A stretch of DNA of 33,996 nucleotides, taken from contig JASJEH010000042.1 in the NCBI GenBank assembly GCA_030064755.1, forward strand, positions 1 to 33,996. Reading direction: 5' to 3'. How positions within the stretch are numbered: the stretch's first letter is position 1; every line of letters starts with the position of its first letter. A program made the position numbers and the translations under genes. The notes under the pieces were generated by a model. The model was not told where the DNA came from. It was given only the letters and a program-made list of their open reading frames with translations, and ran no database searches. This DNA is from Methyloceanibacter sp. (GTDB taxonomy: Bacteria; Pseudomonadota; Alphaproteobacteria; Rhizobiales; Methyloligellaceae). Shown one piece after another: positions 1 through 8,719 of this stretch.

Positions 1-294
1 GCGGCAGTCGCGCAGGCCGATTGCCTGCCGCGTAGCGTGCACTCCATGACGGAAATGCGCCAAGCGCCCGAGCGCCAGGGATGGGTGTGCACAGGCATTG
101 TAAATCTCGATATCGAGTATACAGCCTGGTATCGCCGCTTCCTCGAACGCATGGACGATAACAGGGACGCACTCGCCGCCTTGCGCTCGCTCGATTTCTT
201 CGACGAGGTCCGCAAGAAGTACGCTGATATGCGTGATTGCTTAGAGCTTGGCGTGCTTGGGGGCGCTATGCATACGTATGCCCGTAAGCCCTGA
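1..294 (+). CDS. Probable SAM-dependent methyltransferase, C-terminal fragment
   Basis: The reading frame is already open at base 1 and runs to a TGA at 292-294, so this is the 3' end of a longer gene whose N-terminus lies outside the window. About 97 residues are visible. The end of the fragment (a WYRRFLERM segment, then a helix ending in GVLGGAMHTYARKP) resembles the C-terminal region of class I SAM-dependent methyltransferases, in which a final strand ends in a Y/F-A-R-K type motif. The SAM-binding motifs would be upstream and cannot be seen, so the family call rests on resemblance alone and no substrate can be proposed. Confidence 0.5.
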   Translation, partial: AAVAQADCLPRSVHSMTEMRQAPERQGWVCTGIVNLDIEYTAWYRRFLERMDDNRDALAALRSLDFFDEVRKKYADMRDCLELGVLGGAMHTYARKP

Positions 295-445
295 CCTGTG
301 GCATGGGGGTTACACGGAGCAGTAATCTTGTATGATTAGCCTTGGTTGTCTTGCGTCTCCGATTCGCGCCCGTGAAACGCCGCAATAGTGGCGCTTTTCC
401 GAGCAGAATTGATGGAAGCAAGAGAAATGGGGGAGATCTGCACTC

Positions 446-1453
446 GTGCGATTGATTCCTCTCCATCCGAGAGTTGTCAGTGTACTGGCTATTGTGGGCG
501 CTACCGCCATGGTGGTTTGCTCCTGCGCCTCCCACGCGCTTAGCGAAGAGCATTTCGGCGAGATTCCACCATGGCTGGAGAAGCATGTGGGAGAGGGCGA
601 CGGCCAAATCCCTAAGATCGTTCTGCAGCGCGCTCGCGCCTATTACATGCAGAAGGTCGTTGAGGGTGCAGCTAAGAACCCGTGCTACTTCGCAATGGAC
701 GCGACCCGGCCGAGCGTTGCGCGCAGTGGTGGTGTGGCGCGCCGGTTCTATATCATTTGTGAACACGATATGTCCTTCCGCGCCGTCTCGTCAGGATACG
801 GCAATGGACGCCGATTGCCCGGCGCAAACTTTGCGAATGGCAAGCGTTGCGCGAAGAACTTCGGCAATGCCGAGGGCTCCAAGCTAACGACCGGCGGCGG
901 CTATGTGACAGCCGAAACGCGCACCTCCTTTAAGGGCTACTACAGGACACGGGGTAAGTCGGTTCCACTCGTACGCGCGTTCGTGCAGTTCGAGGGCGAG
1001 GGCGACACGGCCAATGCGCGCGAACGCGCGATTGGTGGTCATTCGGCCGTGTTGCTGCGGGGGATGTGCTTGCGCAAACGGCCCAAGAGCCCGTATGCGA
1101 ACAAGAAGGGCTATGTTCCTTATGGCAGGCTGCTGGACTATAGCTCGGGCCGCAGCAATGGCTGTACCAGTTGGACCCCAGAAGCCTCGGAAGTTATCGT
1201 GGATATGATCAAGGATCGTCCGACGACGGTCTATATCTATCCGGAGTCTCGCGATATCGATGCGGTACGCGAGGCTGTGAAGGCGGGCAAGAGCCTGTCG
1301 AGTGCTGGGGTCTACTGGAGCGCGAGATGTTTGCGCGAAATCGGCTCACCAAAGTTCTGGACGAAAGAAAAGCTGGAGCCGATCATCGCCAAACATAGAA
1401 AGTCCCTTCCGAGCCGACCGCCGCGCCCCTTGCCGATCTGCAGATCGGGGTGA
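446..1453 (+). CDS. Secreted murein L,D-transpeptidase-like protein (YkuD_2 type)
   Basis: A 335-residue protein with a GTG start preceded by a GGGGGAG ribosome-binding site at about 429-435. The N-terminus (a hydrophobic stretch at residues 10-25, then an Ala/Cys/Ser-rich region) is a signal peptide, possibly lipoprotein-like, so the protein acts in the periplasm. The catalytic signature of the L,D-transpeptidase fold is visible: GGHS with His199, and GRSNGC with the putative nucleophile Cys240. This spacing and the GRSxGC form fit the 'murein L,D-transpeptidase catalytic domain' family (YkuD_2) better than classical YkuD. Family members are expected to form or exchange L,D cross-links in peptidoglycan; whether this one is active is unknown. 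The last 20 residues are rich in Pro and Arg. It stands alone, about 70 bp before nnrU. Confidence 0.75.
   Translation: MRLIPLHPRVVSVLAIVGATAMVVCSCASHALSEEHFGEIPPWLEKHVGEGDGQIPKIVLQRARAYYMQKVVEGAAKNPCYFAMDATRPSVARSGGVARRFYIICEHDMSFRAVSSGYGNGRRLPGANFANGKRCAKNFGNAEGSKLTTGGGYVTAETRTSFKGYYRTRGKSVPLVRAFVQFEGEGDTANARERAIGGHSAVLLRGMCLRKRPKSPYANKKGYVPYGRLLDYSSGRSNGCTSWTPEASEVIVDMIKDRPTTVYIYPESRDIDAVREAVKAGKSLSSAGVYWSARCLREIGSPKFWTKEKLEPIIAKHRKSLPSRPPRPLPICRSG
1433..1448. repeat. Perfect 16-bp palindrome at the 3' end of the L,D-transpeptidase gene
   Basis: CCGATCTGCAGATCGG is its own reverse complement and ends two bases before the stop codon of the upstream gene. It has no loop and no following T-run, so it is not a canonical terminator. 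It could be a protein-binding site or a chance palindrome within coding sequence. Confidence 0.5.
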
Positions 1454-1526
1454 TCCAGTCGCCACGCCGCATCGCGTCGTAGGTTTCCGCGTGATAGGGT
1501 CCCCGCGAGATTGAGGGAGGTAGGGT

Positions 1527-2099
1527 ATGGCGCTGCTTATCATCGGCATCGTTGTTTTTCTGGGCATCCATCTGCTGCCCACATTCCAGGGCGCACGCCA
1601 GGCACTGGTCGATAGGCTCGGTGAGAACGGCTACAAGGCGTTCTTCTCCATCGCGTCGATTCTGGGCTTTATTCTTCTTGTCTACGGATACGCGAACGCT
1701 CCGTATATTCCAGTTTGGACGCCTCCCGTTTGGACGCGGCACCTGGCCCTGCTGCTGATGGTGCCGGCCTTCATACTCTTCGTGGCGGCCTATGTGCCCG
1801 GGCGGATCAAGGCGGCCGTGAAGCATCCGATGCTGGCTGCAATAAAGACGTGGGCGTTTGCCCATCTAATATCCAATGGCGATCTGGCCGGAATCATCCT
1901 CTTTGGATCGTTCCTGGCTTATGCGGTTTATGATCGTATCGCGCTCAAACACCGCCAGCCCACTGAACTGATCGAGACACCAGGGCCCGGCAGCCCGCGC
2001 AACGATGTCATTGCAGTCATCCTGGGCATCGCGTTCTACGTGGTTTTCTTGATTTGGCTGCACCCGCTGCTCATCGGCAAGGCCGTGTTGCCGATGTAG
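1527..2099 (+). CDS. NnrU family integral membrane protein
   Basis: A 190-residue polytopic membrane protein starting with ATG after a clear GGGAGG site at about 1515-1520. Hydrophobic segments lie near residues 1-15, 35-57, 68-90, 112-134 and 163-188. The N-terminal GIHLLPTF(x)GAR region and the W-x-R-H-L segment before the third membrane span fit the NnrU family. NnrU was named from nitric-oxide reductase regulatory loci of denitrifiers, but most homologues, including this one, have no denitrification genes beside them; a related fold occurs in the isoprenoid enzyme Z-ISO. The biochemical role here is therefore undefined. It lies upstream of panB, separated by a tandem repeat. Confidence 0.8.
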   Translation: MALLIIGIVVFLGIHLLPTFQGARQALVDRLGENGYKAFFSIASILGFILLVYGYANAPYIPVWTPPVWTRHLALLLMVPAFILFVAAYVPGRIKAAVKHPMLAAIKTWAFAHLISNGDLAGIILFGSFLAYAVYDRIALKHRQPTELIETPGPGSPRNDVIAVILGIAFYVVFLIWLHPLLIGKAVLPM

Positions 2100-2107
2100 G
2101 GCTTTGT

Positions 2108-2200
2108 GCCAATGCTCGGCTCAAAGCCAATGCTCGGCTCAAAGCCAATGCTCGGCTCAAAGCCAATGCGCGGCTCTTAGCCAAGGGGTGACTCTTGGCC
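2108..2200 (+). repeat. 18-bp tandem repeat, about five units
   Basis: The unit GCCAATGCTCGGCTCAAA occurs three times without change (2108-2125, 2126-2143, 2144-2161), then as a variant with GCGCGGCTCTTA (2162-2179) and a more diverged copy (2180-2197) before fading out. It lies in the gap between nnrU and panB. The period is a multiple of three, so on the minus strand it reads as a spurious low-complexity ORF. Confidence 0.9.
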
Positions 2201-2287
2201 AAGAGGTAATGTTTTGCACTGCACAAAACTGAAAATTTCTGCCATAAGACACGCTGACGATTGCAATTCGCGAGGTTAAGAAGGCCC

Positions 2288-3148
2288 GTGTCACACCAGA
2301 GCACCATTAAGCGCATTACTGCGCCCGAAATCGCTGCGCGCAAGGGGTGCGAGCCCATCGTCGTGCTCACCTCCTATCACGCGCAAACGGCGGCCTTGGT
2401 GGATCCCCATGTGGACATTCTCATGGTGGGCGATTCCCTCGGCATGGTGATGCATGGTTTGGACACAACGGTTCCGGTGCCGCTCGATCTGATGATCGCT
2501 CATGCACAGGCTGTCGTGCGCGCATCGAGCCGGGCACTTGTTGTCGTGGATATGCCCTTTGGCTCCTACGAAGAGAGCCCAGCTTTGGCCTTCCGGAGCG
2601 CGGCGCGCATTATGAAGGAAACCGGTTGCGGTGCCGTCAAGCTCGAAGGCGGCGTACAGATGGCTGAAACCATCGCCTATTTAAGCGCAAGGGGTATTCC
2701 CGTCATGGGCCATATCGGCATGACGCCTCAATCCGTCAATCAGCTCGGCGGATTCGCGGCGCGAGGGCGCCGGCGTGCCGAATGGGCGAAATTTGAAGAG
2801 GATGCCAAGGCCGTCGCTGAGGCCGGAGCGTTCGCGATGGTCATAGAGGCCGTGGCTGAGGCGCTCGCTGCGCGTATCACGCGAGACGTGCCGATCCCGA
2901 CGATTGGAATTGGCGCCTCCGCCGAATGCGACGGGCAGGTTCTTGTGCTCGAGGACATGCTGGGGCTTGCACCTCGGGTGCCGAAATTCGTCAAAGAGTA
3001 CGCCCAACTCCGGAGCGCCGTTGAAGGTGCGGTCAAGGCCTATGCGCAGGATGTGCGCGCGCGCGCCTTTCCTGCTGAGGAGCATACCTACTCCACGCTG
3101 GAAGAGCTTCCGGAAGCACTGAAAAAACTTAATATATCAGTTAGTTAA
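2288..3148 (+). CDS. panB: 3-methyl-2-oxobutanoate hydroxymethyltransferase
   Basis: PanB adds a hydroxymethyl group from 5,10-methylene-tetrahydrofolate to alpha-ketoisovalerate, giving ketopantoate, the first committed step of pantothenate and CoA synthesis in the cytoplasm. Family hallmarks are present: [14 protein letters not shown] near the N-terminus, [12 protein letters not shown] (metal and substrate region), [27 protein letters not shown], a VIEAV strand carrying the catalytic glutamate, and IGIGAS. The GTG at 2288 is preferred because the protein then begins [13 protein letters not shown], as typical rhizobial PanB does; an in-frame TTG at 2261 would add nine residues. The protein is 286 residues, normal for the family. 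panC is not adjacent. Confidence 0.93.
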   Translation: MSHQSTIKRITAPEIAARKGCEPIVVLTSYHAQTAALVDPHVDILMVGDSLGMVMHGLDTTVPVPLDLMIAHAQAVVRASSRALVVVDMPFGSYEESPALAFRSAARIMKETGCGAVKLEGGVQMAETIAYLSARGIPVMGHIGMTPQSVNQLGGFAARGRRRAEWAKFEEDAKAVAEAGAFAMVIEAVAEALAARITRDVPIPTIGIGASAECDGQVLVLEDMLGLAPRVPKFVKEYAQLRSAVEGAVKAYAQDVRARAFPAEEHTYSTLEELPEALKKLNISVS

Positions 3149-3331
3149 GGCTTCCCAGCGTCCTGCAAACGGTCACGGCGCGCCGGGCTGTCCCAGGCAT
3201 TCAGTCTTGCGCGAACAGGCGGCCTTCACTATACGGCGTGGGTTAAGCCTGGTGACCGATCCGCCTCCGCACCAGTTTCGCACACGCTTGCCCTAGCGCC
3301 GAACCAGAAAGCTGAAAGAGCCCTTAACCCC

Positions 3332-4075
3332 ATGACTGACAACAGTTTCATTCGCGAAGTCGACGAGGCGGTTCGCCAGGAGCGGTACAAGCGGCTTTGG
3401 GACAGGTTTGGGATCTATGTGATCGGCCTTGCCTTGGCGCTGGTCGTGGGCGCCGCAGCTTACAATATCTGGAAGTACCTCGCGGAGAGCGCGGCCGAGA
3501 CGGCGGGCGATGCCTTCACAGCGGCTATAGCGCTCAAGAATGCCAACGACCAAGAACAGGCGACGAAGGCCTTCGAGGAGTTGGTCAAGGATGGGCCGTC
3601 CGGTTACAGCATTCTATCGCGCTTTCAGCTTGCGTCGAGCCAAGCGAAGGCCGGTGACGTAGACAAAGCTATCGAAGCGTATGACGGGTTGGCCAAGGAT
3701 CGGCGCGTCGATCCAATCTTGAAGGGGCTTGCCACCCTGCAGGCAGCGGCGCTGCGCCTCGACAAGGCCGACTATTCGGAGATGCAGACGCGCCTTGATG
3801 CTCTAGCAAATGGCAACAGCGCCTGGCGGTTCTCCGCCAAGGAACTTTTGGGGCTGTCGGCCTATCAAAACAATGATCTTCGCGCCGCCGAGGACCAATT
3901 CAGTGCACTGCTGGTGGATGCCGGAACGCCACGCAACATGCGCGACCGCGCCAATGTCATCCTTGCCCTGATCATCAGTCAAACGGCGGCGGAAGGCGGG
4001 TCCAGCGCCGAGAGTCCCAAGACGGACGACACCAAGACCGACGACGTGAAAGCCAACGAGGCGACAACAAACTAG
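3332..4075 (+). CDS. Membrane-anchored tetratricopeptide protein (YfgM-like, TPR_21)
   Basis: A 247-residue protein with a short charged N-terminus (residues 1-25), one transmembrane helix at about 26-46, and a helical Ala-rich periplasmic domain of TPR type (about 50-215) ending in a hydrophilic tail rich in Asp, Thr and Lys. The layout matches the YfgM / TPR_21 family usually found upstream of der, whose E. coli member associates with the Sec translocon and periplasmic chaperones. An envelope-protein quality-control role is inferred from the family. In many proteobacteria bamB lies between this gene and der; here only 109 bp separate them and bamB is absent. Confidence 0.8.
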   Translation: MTDNSFIREVDEAVRQERYKRLWDRFGIYVIGLALALVVGAAAYNIWKYLAESAAETAGDAFTAAIALKNANDQEQATKAFEELVKDGPSGYSILSRFQLASSQAKAGDVDKAIEAYDGLAKDRRVDPILKGLATLQAAALRLDKADYSEMQTRLDALANGNSAWRFSAKELLGLSAYQNNDLRAAEDQFSALLVDAGTPRNMRDRANVILALIISQTAAEGGSSAESPKTDDTKTDDVKANEATTN

Positions 4076-4184
4076 CGTCCATTTCGGGCGCATCGGTCAT
4101 CGTTGTTCCGGCTCGCGTTACTTGCGCGAACTCCATCCTTTGTGCTCCTTCGTTTGAAACAACGGATTCAGCGACCGCTTAGCC

Positions 4185-5555
4185 ATGCCCTTCACAGTCG
4201 CCATTGTCGGACGCCCCAATGTCGGCAAGTCCACGCTGTTCAACCGGCTCGTGGGCAAGAAGCTGGCGCTGGTCGACGATCAGCCTGGTCTGACGCGCGA
4301 CCGACGTGAAGCTGATGTCGAAATCGAAGGCTGTCGGATCACCTTGATCGATACTGCGGGGCTGGAGACCGGTGATGAGGGCCTGGCTGCGCGCATGCGG
4401 CTTCAGACCGAGGCGGCTATCGAGCAGGCGGATCTTGTAGTCTTTGTGATTGATGCGCGCGCGGGCGTCACGCCCGCCGATGAGATCTTTGGCGATCTCG
4501 TGCGCAAACATGGAAAGTCCGTAGTCCTCGCGGCCAACAAATCAGAGGGGCGGGCCGCCGAGCCTGGCTTCTACGAGGCCTTCTCACTAGGACTTGGTGA
4601 ACCGCTGGCGATGTCGGCCGAACACGGTCTGGGGGTGGGTGATGTCACCGAGGCGATCGCTGATGATTACCGAAGCGCTCAGGGTGAAGCGGGAGACGAC
4701 GGCATAGCCGACGAGGGCGAGCCGGACGAGGCTGGAGTCTACCCTTTGCGGATCGCAATTGCTGGGCGGCCCAATGTCGGCAAGTCCACCCTCGTCAATT
4801 CGCTGCTGGGGGAAGACCGCATGATCACGGGCCCGGAGGCGGGGATAACGCGCGACGCCGTTGCCTCGGAAGTCGAATGGGGCGGGCGGCGCCTTCGTGT
4901 GTTCGACACGGCCGGTCTCCGGCGCAAGGCGCGGATCGAAGCGCGTGCTGAGGTGCTGTCGGTTGGCGATACGCTACGGGCGATAAAGTTCGCCGAGGTG
5001 GTCGTGCTGCTGCTCGATGCTCAGAAACCATTCGAGAAGCAGGATCTGCAGATTGCGGATTTGGTCGTGCGCGAGGGGCGGGCGCTTGTCATCGCCGTCA
5101 ACAAGTGGGATCTCGTCGAGGACAAGCGTGCGCGGCTCGCTGAGCTGCGTGAGATGTGCCAGCGTTTGCTGCCGCAAGTCAAAGGAGTGTCCTTGGTGAC
5201 GCTCTCAGCCCAGAGCGGCAAGGGAGTCGACAGGCTGATGGATGCCGTCCTCGCAGCTGAGGTCGTCTGGAACAAGCGCCTGCCCACGGCGGCACTCAAC
5301 GACTGGCTGGCGGCCATGGTCGATGCGCATACGCCGCCGGCTGTAGCGGGGCGCCGTCTAAAGATTCGCTATATGACTCAAGCCAATGCGCGGCCGCCGA
5401 CATTCGTAGCCTTCTGTTCCCAGCCCAAGGCCTTGCCGGAGTCCTATGTCCGCTACCTCGTTAACGGCTTGCGGGAGGCCTTCGATTTGCCGGGCGTGCC
5501 GATCCGGTTCAACTTGCGTAAGGGCAAGAACCCCTATGTGAAGGCCAAATCGTGA
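4185..5555 (+). CDS. der: Ribosome biogenesis GTPase Der (EngA)
   Basis: A 456-residue double-GTPase acting in maturation of the 50S ribosomal subunit. The Walker A motif GRPNVGKS occurs twice, at residues 8-15 and about 194-201, with DTAGLE and DTAGLR switch motifs, an NKSE-type G4 in the first domain and NKWD in the second. A C-terminal KH-like domain (about 370-456) contains the [10 protein letters not shown] segment and the conserved ending NPYVKAK. The two G domains are joined by an acidic linker ([17 protein letters not shown]). The ATG at 4185 begins [15 protein letters not shown], the usual form. The stop codon overlaps the start of holC by one base. Confidence 0.97.
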   Translation: MPFTVAIVGRPNVGKSTLFNRLVGKKLALVDDQPGLTRDRREADVEIEGCRITLIDTAGLETGDEGLAARMRLQTEAAIEQADLVVFVIDARAGVTPADEIFGDLVRKHGKSVVLAANKSEGRAAEPGFYEAFSLGLGEPLAMSAEHGLGVGDVTEAIADDYRSAQGEAGDDGIADEGEPDEAGVYPLRIAIAGRPNVGKSTLVNSLLGEDRMITGPEAGITRDAVASEVEWGGRRLRVFDTAGLRRKARIEARAEVLSVGDTLRAIKFAEVVVLLLDAQKPFEKQDLQIADLVVREGRALVIAVNKWDLVEDKRARLAELREMCQRLLPQVKGVSLVTLSAQSGKGVDRLMDAVLAAEVVWNKRLPTAALNDWLAAMVDAHTPPAVAGRRLKIRYMTQANARPPTFVAFCSQPKALPESYVRYLVNGLREAFDLPGVPIRFNLRKGKNPYVKAKS

Positions 5556-6013
5556 TGAGTGGCGAACCGGAAGTGTTCTTCTATCACCTGGAGAGCCGCA
5601 CACTGGAGCAGGTCTTACCGGCGCTGCTGGAGCGCTCCTTGGAGCGGGGGTGGCGGGCTGCCGTCCAGGCGACGAGCGGCGAACGGGTTGAGGCGCTCAA
5701 TACGCTGCTCTGGACGTACCGGGAAGATAGCTTCCTGCCCCATGGCGCTGACGCCGATGGTGCGCCATCAGAGCAGCCTGTCTATATCACCGACTCCGAT
5801 GGCAATCCCAACGGCGCGGCTGTCCGCTTTCTGGTTGATGGCGCCAGTTTAGAGGACTTAGGAGGCTACGCGCGCGTGGTCCACATCTTCGATGGGCGTG
5901 ACCCCGATGCCGTTGCGCGAGCCCGGGAGGCTTGGTCCGTAGCAAAGGATCGGGGCCTTGCCGTGAGCTATTGGCAGCAGGATGACCAGGGGCGTTGGCA
6001 GCAGAAGGCGTGA
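5555..6013 (+). CDS. holC: DNA polymerase III chi subunit
   Basis: Chi is a small clamp-loader-associated subunit that, in E. coli, links the replicase to single-strand DNA-binding protein via psi. The protein has about 152 residues with the family features: FYHLESRTLEQVLPALLERSLERGWRAAVQ at the N-terminus, the central LWTYREDSFLPHG motif, a QPVYITD strand, and a RVVHIFDGRDP segment followed by a helix. The stop of der and the ATG form TGATG, which suggests coupled translation; a GTG at 5552 is an alternative start one codon earlier. Alphaproteobacterial chi is usually annotated beside leucyl aminopeptidase, so its position behind der is a local arrangement. Confidence 0.88.
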   Translation: MSGEPEVFFYHLESRTLEQVLPALLERSLERGWRAAVQATSGERVEALNTLLWTYREDSFLPHGADADGAPSEQPVYITDSDGNPNGAAVRFLVDGASLEDLGGYARVVHIFDGRDPDAVARAREAWSVAKDRGLAVSYWQQDDQGRWQQKA

Positions 6014-6030
6014 TTTGGGCCAGGGACGCC

Positions 6031-6381
6031 TTAGATCTCGATTCCGGCGAGCCCGAGGATGTGCAGCATGGCGAAGTAGGCGCCGACGGTCAGGGCGATC
6101 GAGGCACCGAGGCTCACATAGAAACCCAGTCCGGCGCGCAGGAGAACTGGCAGGGTTAGGAACAAGACAAGCGAGGGCAGGACCAACCAAAAGATCCCAT
6201 TGGACAGTCGGACGATCTTCTCCGTGTCCCCCGTATCCACGTAGAGCCAAATCATGGCCAGGACCGAGGTGAGCGGCACAGAGGCGATCACTGCACCAAA
6301 AAGCGCACTCCTTTTAGCCGCTTCGGAGACTGCGACCACAAGAACGCTCGTCAGAAGAACCTTTATCGTGGCATAGAGCAT
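6031..6381 (-). CDS. DUF3147 family membrane protein
   Basis: A very hydrophobic 116-residue protein with four predicted membrane spans (about residues 2-20, 27-48, 62-82 and 87-110) and a short loop containing VDTGDTEKI between spans 2 and 3. The N-terminal KVLLTSVLVVAVSEAAKRS and the ASVPLTSVLAMIWLYVDT segment are characteristic of DUF3147. The function of the family is unknown. It is convergent with holC (17 bp apart) and divergent from ndk, with which it shares a 162-bp intergenic region. Confidence 0.75.
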   Translation of the reverse strand: MLYATIKVLLTSVLVVAVSEAAKRSALFGAVIASVPLTSVLAMIWLYVDTGDTEKIVRLSNGIFWLVLPSLVLFLTLPVLLRAGLGFYVSLGASIALTVGAYFAMLHILGLAGIEI

Positions 6382-6460
6382 CGCGTTGTCCTCGTTGCGT
6401 TATCTAGGCGACGCATCTGGGGCTTTCATATCACACACCCATTGATTCTGCGTTCGCGCC

Positions 6461-6489
6461 TTGTGGCTCTCGTCGCCGATGGCTATAAG
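6461..6489 (+). promoter_or_regulatory. Candidate sigma-70-type promoter for ndk
   Basis: TTGTGG at 6461-6466 and TATAAG at 6484-6489 are separated by 17 bp, which fits a vegetative promoter, and lie about 55 bp before the ndk start. This is a visual match and has not been scored. Confidence 0.45.
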
Positions 6490-6543
6490 CCCCGCCGAGA
6501 TCTGAGAATATTGAAGAATCAAAGACTAGAAGGACTTTAGGCA

Positions 6544-6966
6544 ATGGCCATCGAACGTACGCTCTCGATCATTAAGCCCGACGCGACGGAGCGCAACATT
6601 ACCGGGCTGATTGCGGCGCGTCTGGAAGGTGCAGGCCTCCGGATTGTCGCGCAGAAGCGTGTCTGGTGGAAAAAGAAACAAGCCGAAGAATTCTACGAGA
6701 TGCACAAGAAGCGTCCCTTCTTCGACGATCTGGTCCAGTTCATGATCTCCGGTCCCATCGTGGTTCAGGTGCTCGAGGGCGAAGACGCAATCAAGCGCAA
6801 CCGGTCGGTTATGGGTGCGACAAATCCAGTCGATGCCGATCCGGGGACGATACGGAAGGATTTCGCCGTGAATCTGGAGCGCAACTCAGTGCACGGCTCC
6901 GATAGCCCCGAGAGCGCGAAGCGCGAAATCGATCTTCTCTTCAAGAAAAGCGAGATTGTCGGCTAA
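6544..6966 (+). CDS. ndk: Nucleoside diphosphate kinase
   Basis: Ndk transfers the gamma phosphate of ATP to nucleoside diphosphates through a phosphohistidine, balancing the cytoplasmic NTP and dNTP pools. The 140-residue length is standard. Visible hallmarks are [11 protein letters not shown] at the N-terminus, the [17 protein letters not shown] helix region, [10 protein letters not shown], and the active-site loop NSVHGSDS with the catalytic histidine at residue 117. The ATG at 6544 follows an AGAAGGA-type site at about 6529-6535. It is monocistronic in this window and convergent with the P450 gene. Confidence 0.97.
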   Translation: MAIERTLSIIKPDATERNITGLIAARLEGAGLRIVAQKRVWWKKKQAEEFYEMHKKRPFFDDLVQFMISGPIVVQVLEGEDAIKRNRSVMGATNPVDADPGTIRKDFAVNLERNSVHGSDSPESAKREIDLLFKKSEIVG

Positions 6967-7073
6967 GTGCCGTTGGTCTCGGCGCACCAACTTAGTTAGA
7001 GATATCAGGTATACCGCAAGCGGTCCGCGCATACCAAAGCGACGCTGGTTGCCCGATCGGGAGCGCGGCCCGT

Positions 7074-8438
7074 CTAGCTCAGTTCACGAATGCGGAACGG
7101 TAGGCCGCCCTGAGGGCAGAGCGTTACGGTTGCACGGATCTTCGCAGGGGTGGGCCCAACATATTCGGGTGTGAACCGCCGCAGGAGCTGTACCAGCGCC
7201 AACGTGTTTTCGATCTGCGATAGAGCGCCGCCAATGCAGGCGCGTTTTCCCGCCGCGAACGGCAGATAGGAGTATTTCCGCCGCTTCTTGGCGCGCTCAG
7301 TCGCAAAGCGCTCCGGGTCGAACTTCTCCGGCTCTTCCCAGTATTTGGGGCTGTGGTGCGCGATGTAAGTCAGTACCGAGACCTTGTCGCCGGCGTGTAT
7401 CTTGTGACCAGCGATCTCATCGTCACCAGCAGCGACGCGGATCAAGCCCCAGATCGGCGGATAAAGGCGCATTGTCTCTTGGATGACCATGCGGGTGTAG
7501 CTTAGCTGCTGGACTTGGTTCCAGTCGGGATCGGCGTCGCCACAGACCCGGTGCGCCTCCTCGCGGACGCGCTCCATGGCTTCGGGGTGCTGCGACAGAA
7601 GATAAAGTGACCAGGCCAGCGTCAGCGCCGTCGTTTCAGTGCCCGCCCAAAGATATTGCTTCATCTCGTCGATGACCTGACGGTGGTCGAACTCCGGAAA
7701 ATCCGGATCGGCTTCGGCTTCCTGCATCGCCGTCAGCAGAGTCTTCTCGCGGTGATCGATAACATTCGCGCCAATCACCGTGTCGGGGACCGAATGCCAG
7801 ATTTCCATCGCCTTGGCGGGATCCTCGTCGGTGATCTCCTCAAGCTCGCCGCGGACATTCTTTAGGCGGACGGATTTGTGGTTCGTTACGTCCGTGTAGG
7901 TCTTAACTTGCTTGAAGACGAAATGCGGGTTGAAGGGCATCTCGCGGTCGAACAGCGCCCGGCACACCATGTCCGCAGCCATGGTCCAGGTCTCTTCCAC
8001 CATTTCGACCGTCTCGCCGGAGTCCGCGAGTTTCTGCCAACGATCCATCTTCGAGTCGATGGCCGACATCAGGTAGGGGAAGTACTCCTCGAACATTTTT
8101 GGATGAAAGGCAGCCTGCTGAGGTACACGAATCTTCTGCCATAGCGCACCGTCGATCGTGATCATGCTGCGGCCGAAGACGGGGCGGAGGCCGTCAAAAT
8201 ACTTGATGTAATTGTCGGCGTTCGTGACGAGAACACGCTCTGCATGCTCGGGTTCGCTAAGCAGCACGATGCGCTGGTTCTTGAGATTGACCGGCAGGAC
8301 GCCCTTGTATTTCTCGCACAGCGCCATGAGAACCTGCATCGGGTTCTCTTGGTTCAGGAGTGCCGACAGCTTGAACCAGATGCTGTCTTCTTCGCCAAGG
8401 CCGTGCGACGCAGAGTAGGCGACCGTCATGTCCGCCAT
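7074..8438 (-). CDS. Cytochrome P450
   Basis: A full-length 454-residue heme-thiolate monooxygenase without an N-terminal membrane anchor, so probably soluble. The diagnostic motifs are intact: the I-helix oxygen-activation motif AGTETT at 265-270, the K-helix ExxR (ETMR, 321-324), the FDPERF region, and the heme-binding loop FAAGKRACIGG with the cysteine ligand at residue 401. The overall pattern (SQHPEAMERVREEAHRVC, meander, PFAAGKRACIGG) resembles the CYP4/CYP102-like branch that often oxidises long-chain fatty or hydrophobic substrates, but the substrate cannot be read from sequence. No ferredoxin or reductase gene is adjacent, so its redox partner is elsewhere. A GAGGGA site precedes the ATG. 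Confidence 0.93.
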   Translation of the reverse strand: MADMTVAYSASHGLGEEDSIWFKLSALLNQENPMQVLMALCEKYKGVLPVNLKNQRIVLLSEPEHAERVLVTNADNYIKYFDGLRPVFGRSMITIDGALWQKIRVPQQAAFHPKMFEEYFPYLMSAIDSKMDRWQKLADSGETVEMVEETWTMAADMVCRALFDREMPFNPHFVFKQVKTYTDVTNHKSVRLKNVRGELEEITDEDPAKAMEIWHSVPDTVIGANVIDHREKTLLTAMQEAEADPDFPEFDHRQVIDEMKQYLWAGTETTALTLAWSLYLLSQHPEAMERVREEAHRVCGDADPDWNQVQQLSYTRMVIQETMRLYPPIWGLIRVAAGDDEIAGHKIHAGDKVSVLTYIAHHSPKYWEEPEKFDPERFATERAKKRRKYSYLPFAAGKRACIGGALSQIENTLALVQLLRRFTPEYVGPTPAKIRATVTLCPQGGLPFRIRELS

Positions 8439-8719
8439 TTACGCCATCCCTCTTATTGTTGGGCCGTATGTTACCATTGGGCCCCATGTGCCTAATAGGG
8501 CTTGAAGCCAACCCGCAAGATCAGCACCAGGTCTCGGGCAACGTTCGCTTTGCAGAACTTCTGCGCGCGGGATCGTTGTTGCGGAGATCGACTGAATAGA
8601 TGTTGTTCCTAGCATCCGCCCGTCAGCATTGTCTACGGGCCCTTGCGCCGCATAGACTTGCGATGCGTCAAGGTTTACAGGCCCCAGGGGCCCATTTTTC
8701 CTGAATTTCGAACGTTGGC
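8439..8719. other. 281-bp intergenic region between P450 and purN
   Basis: Both flanking genes run on the minus strand, so this stretch holds the P450 upstream region and the purN 3' region. No convincing gene, RNA or hairpin terminator was seen. The sequence TTGGGCC occurs twice within about 25 bp (near 8459 and 8477). Confidence 0.4.

Noticed and set aside
2071-2370. Minus-strand ORF with repeated ALSRALALS-like sequence
   Set aside because: It is only the translation of the 18-bp tandem repeat and runs across the panB start on the opposite strand.
6972-6991. Hairpin GTTGGT/ACCAAC after ndk as terminator
   Set aside because: Only six base pairs with an 8-base loop and no T-run; too weak to list.
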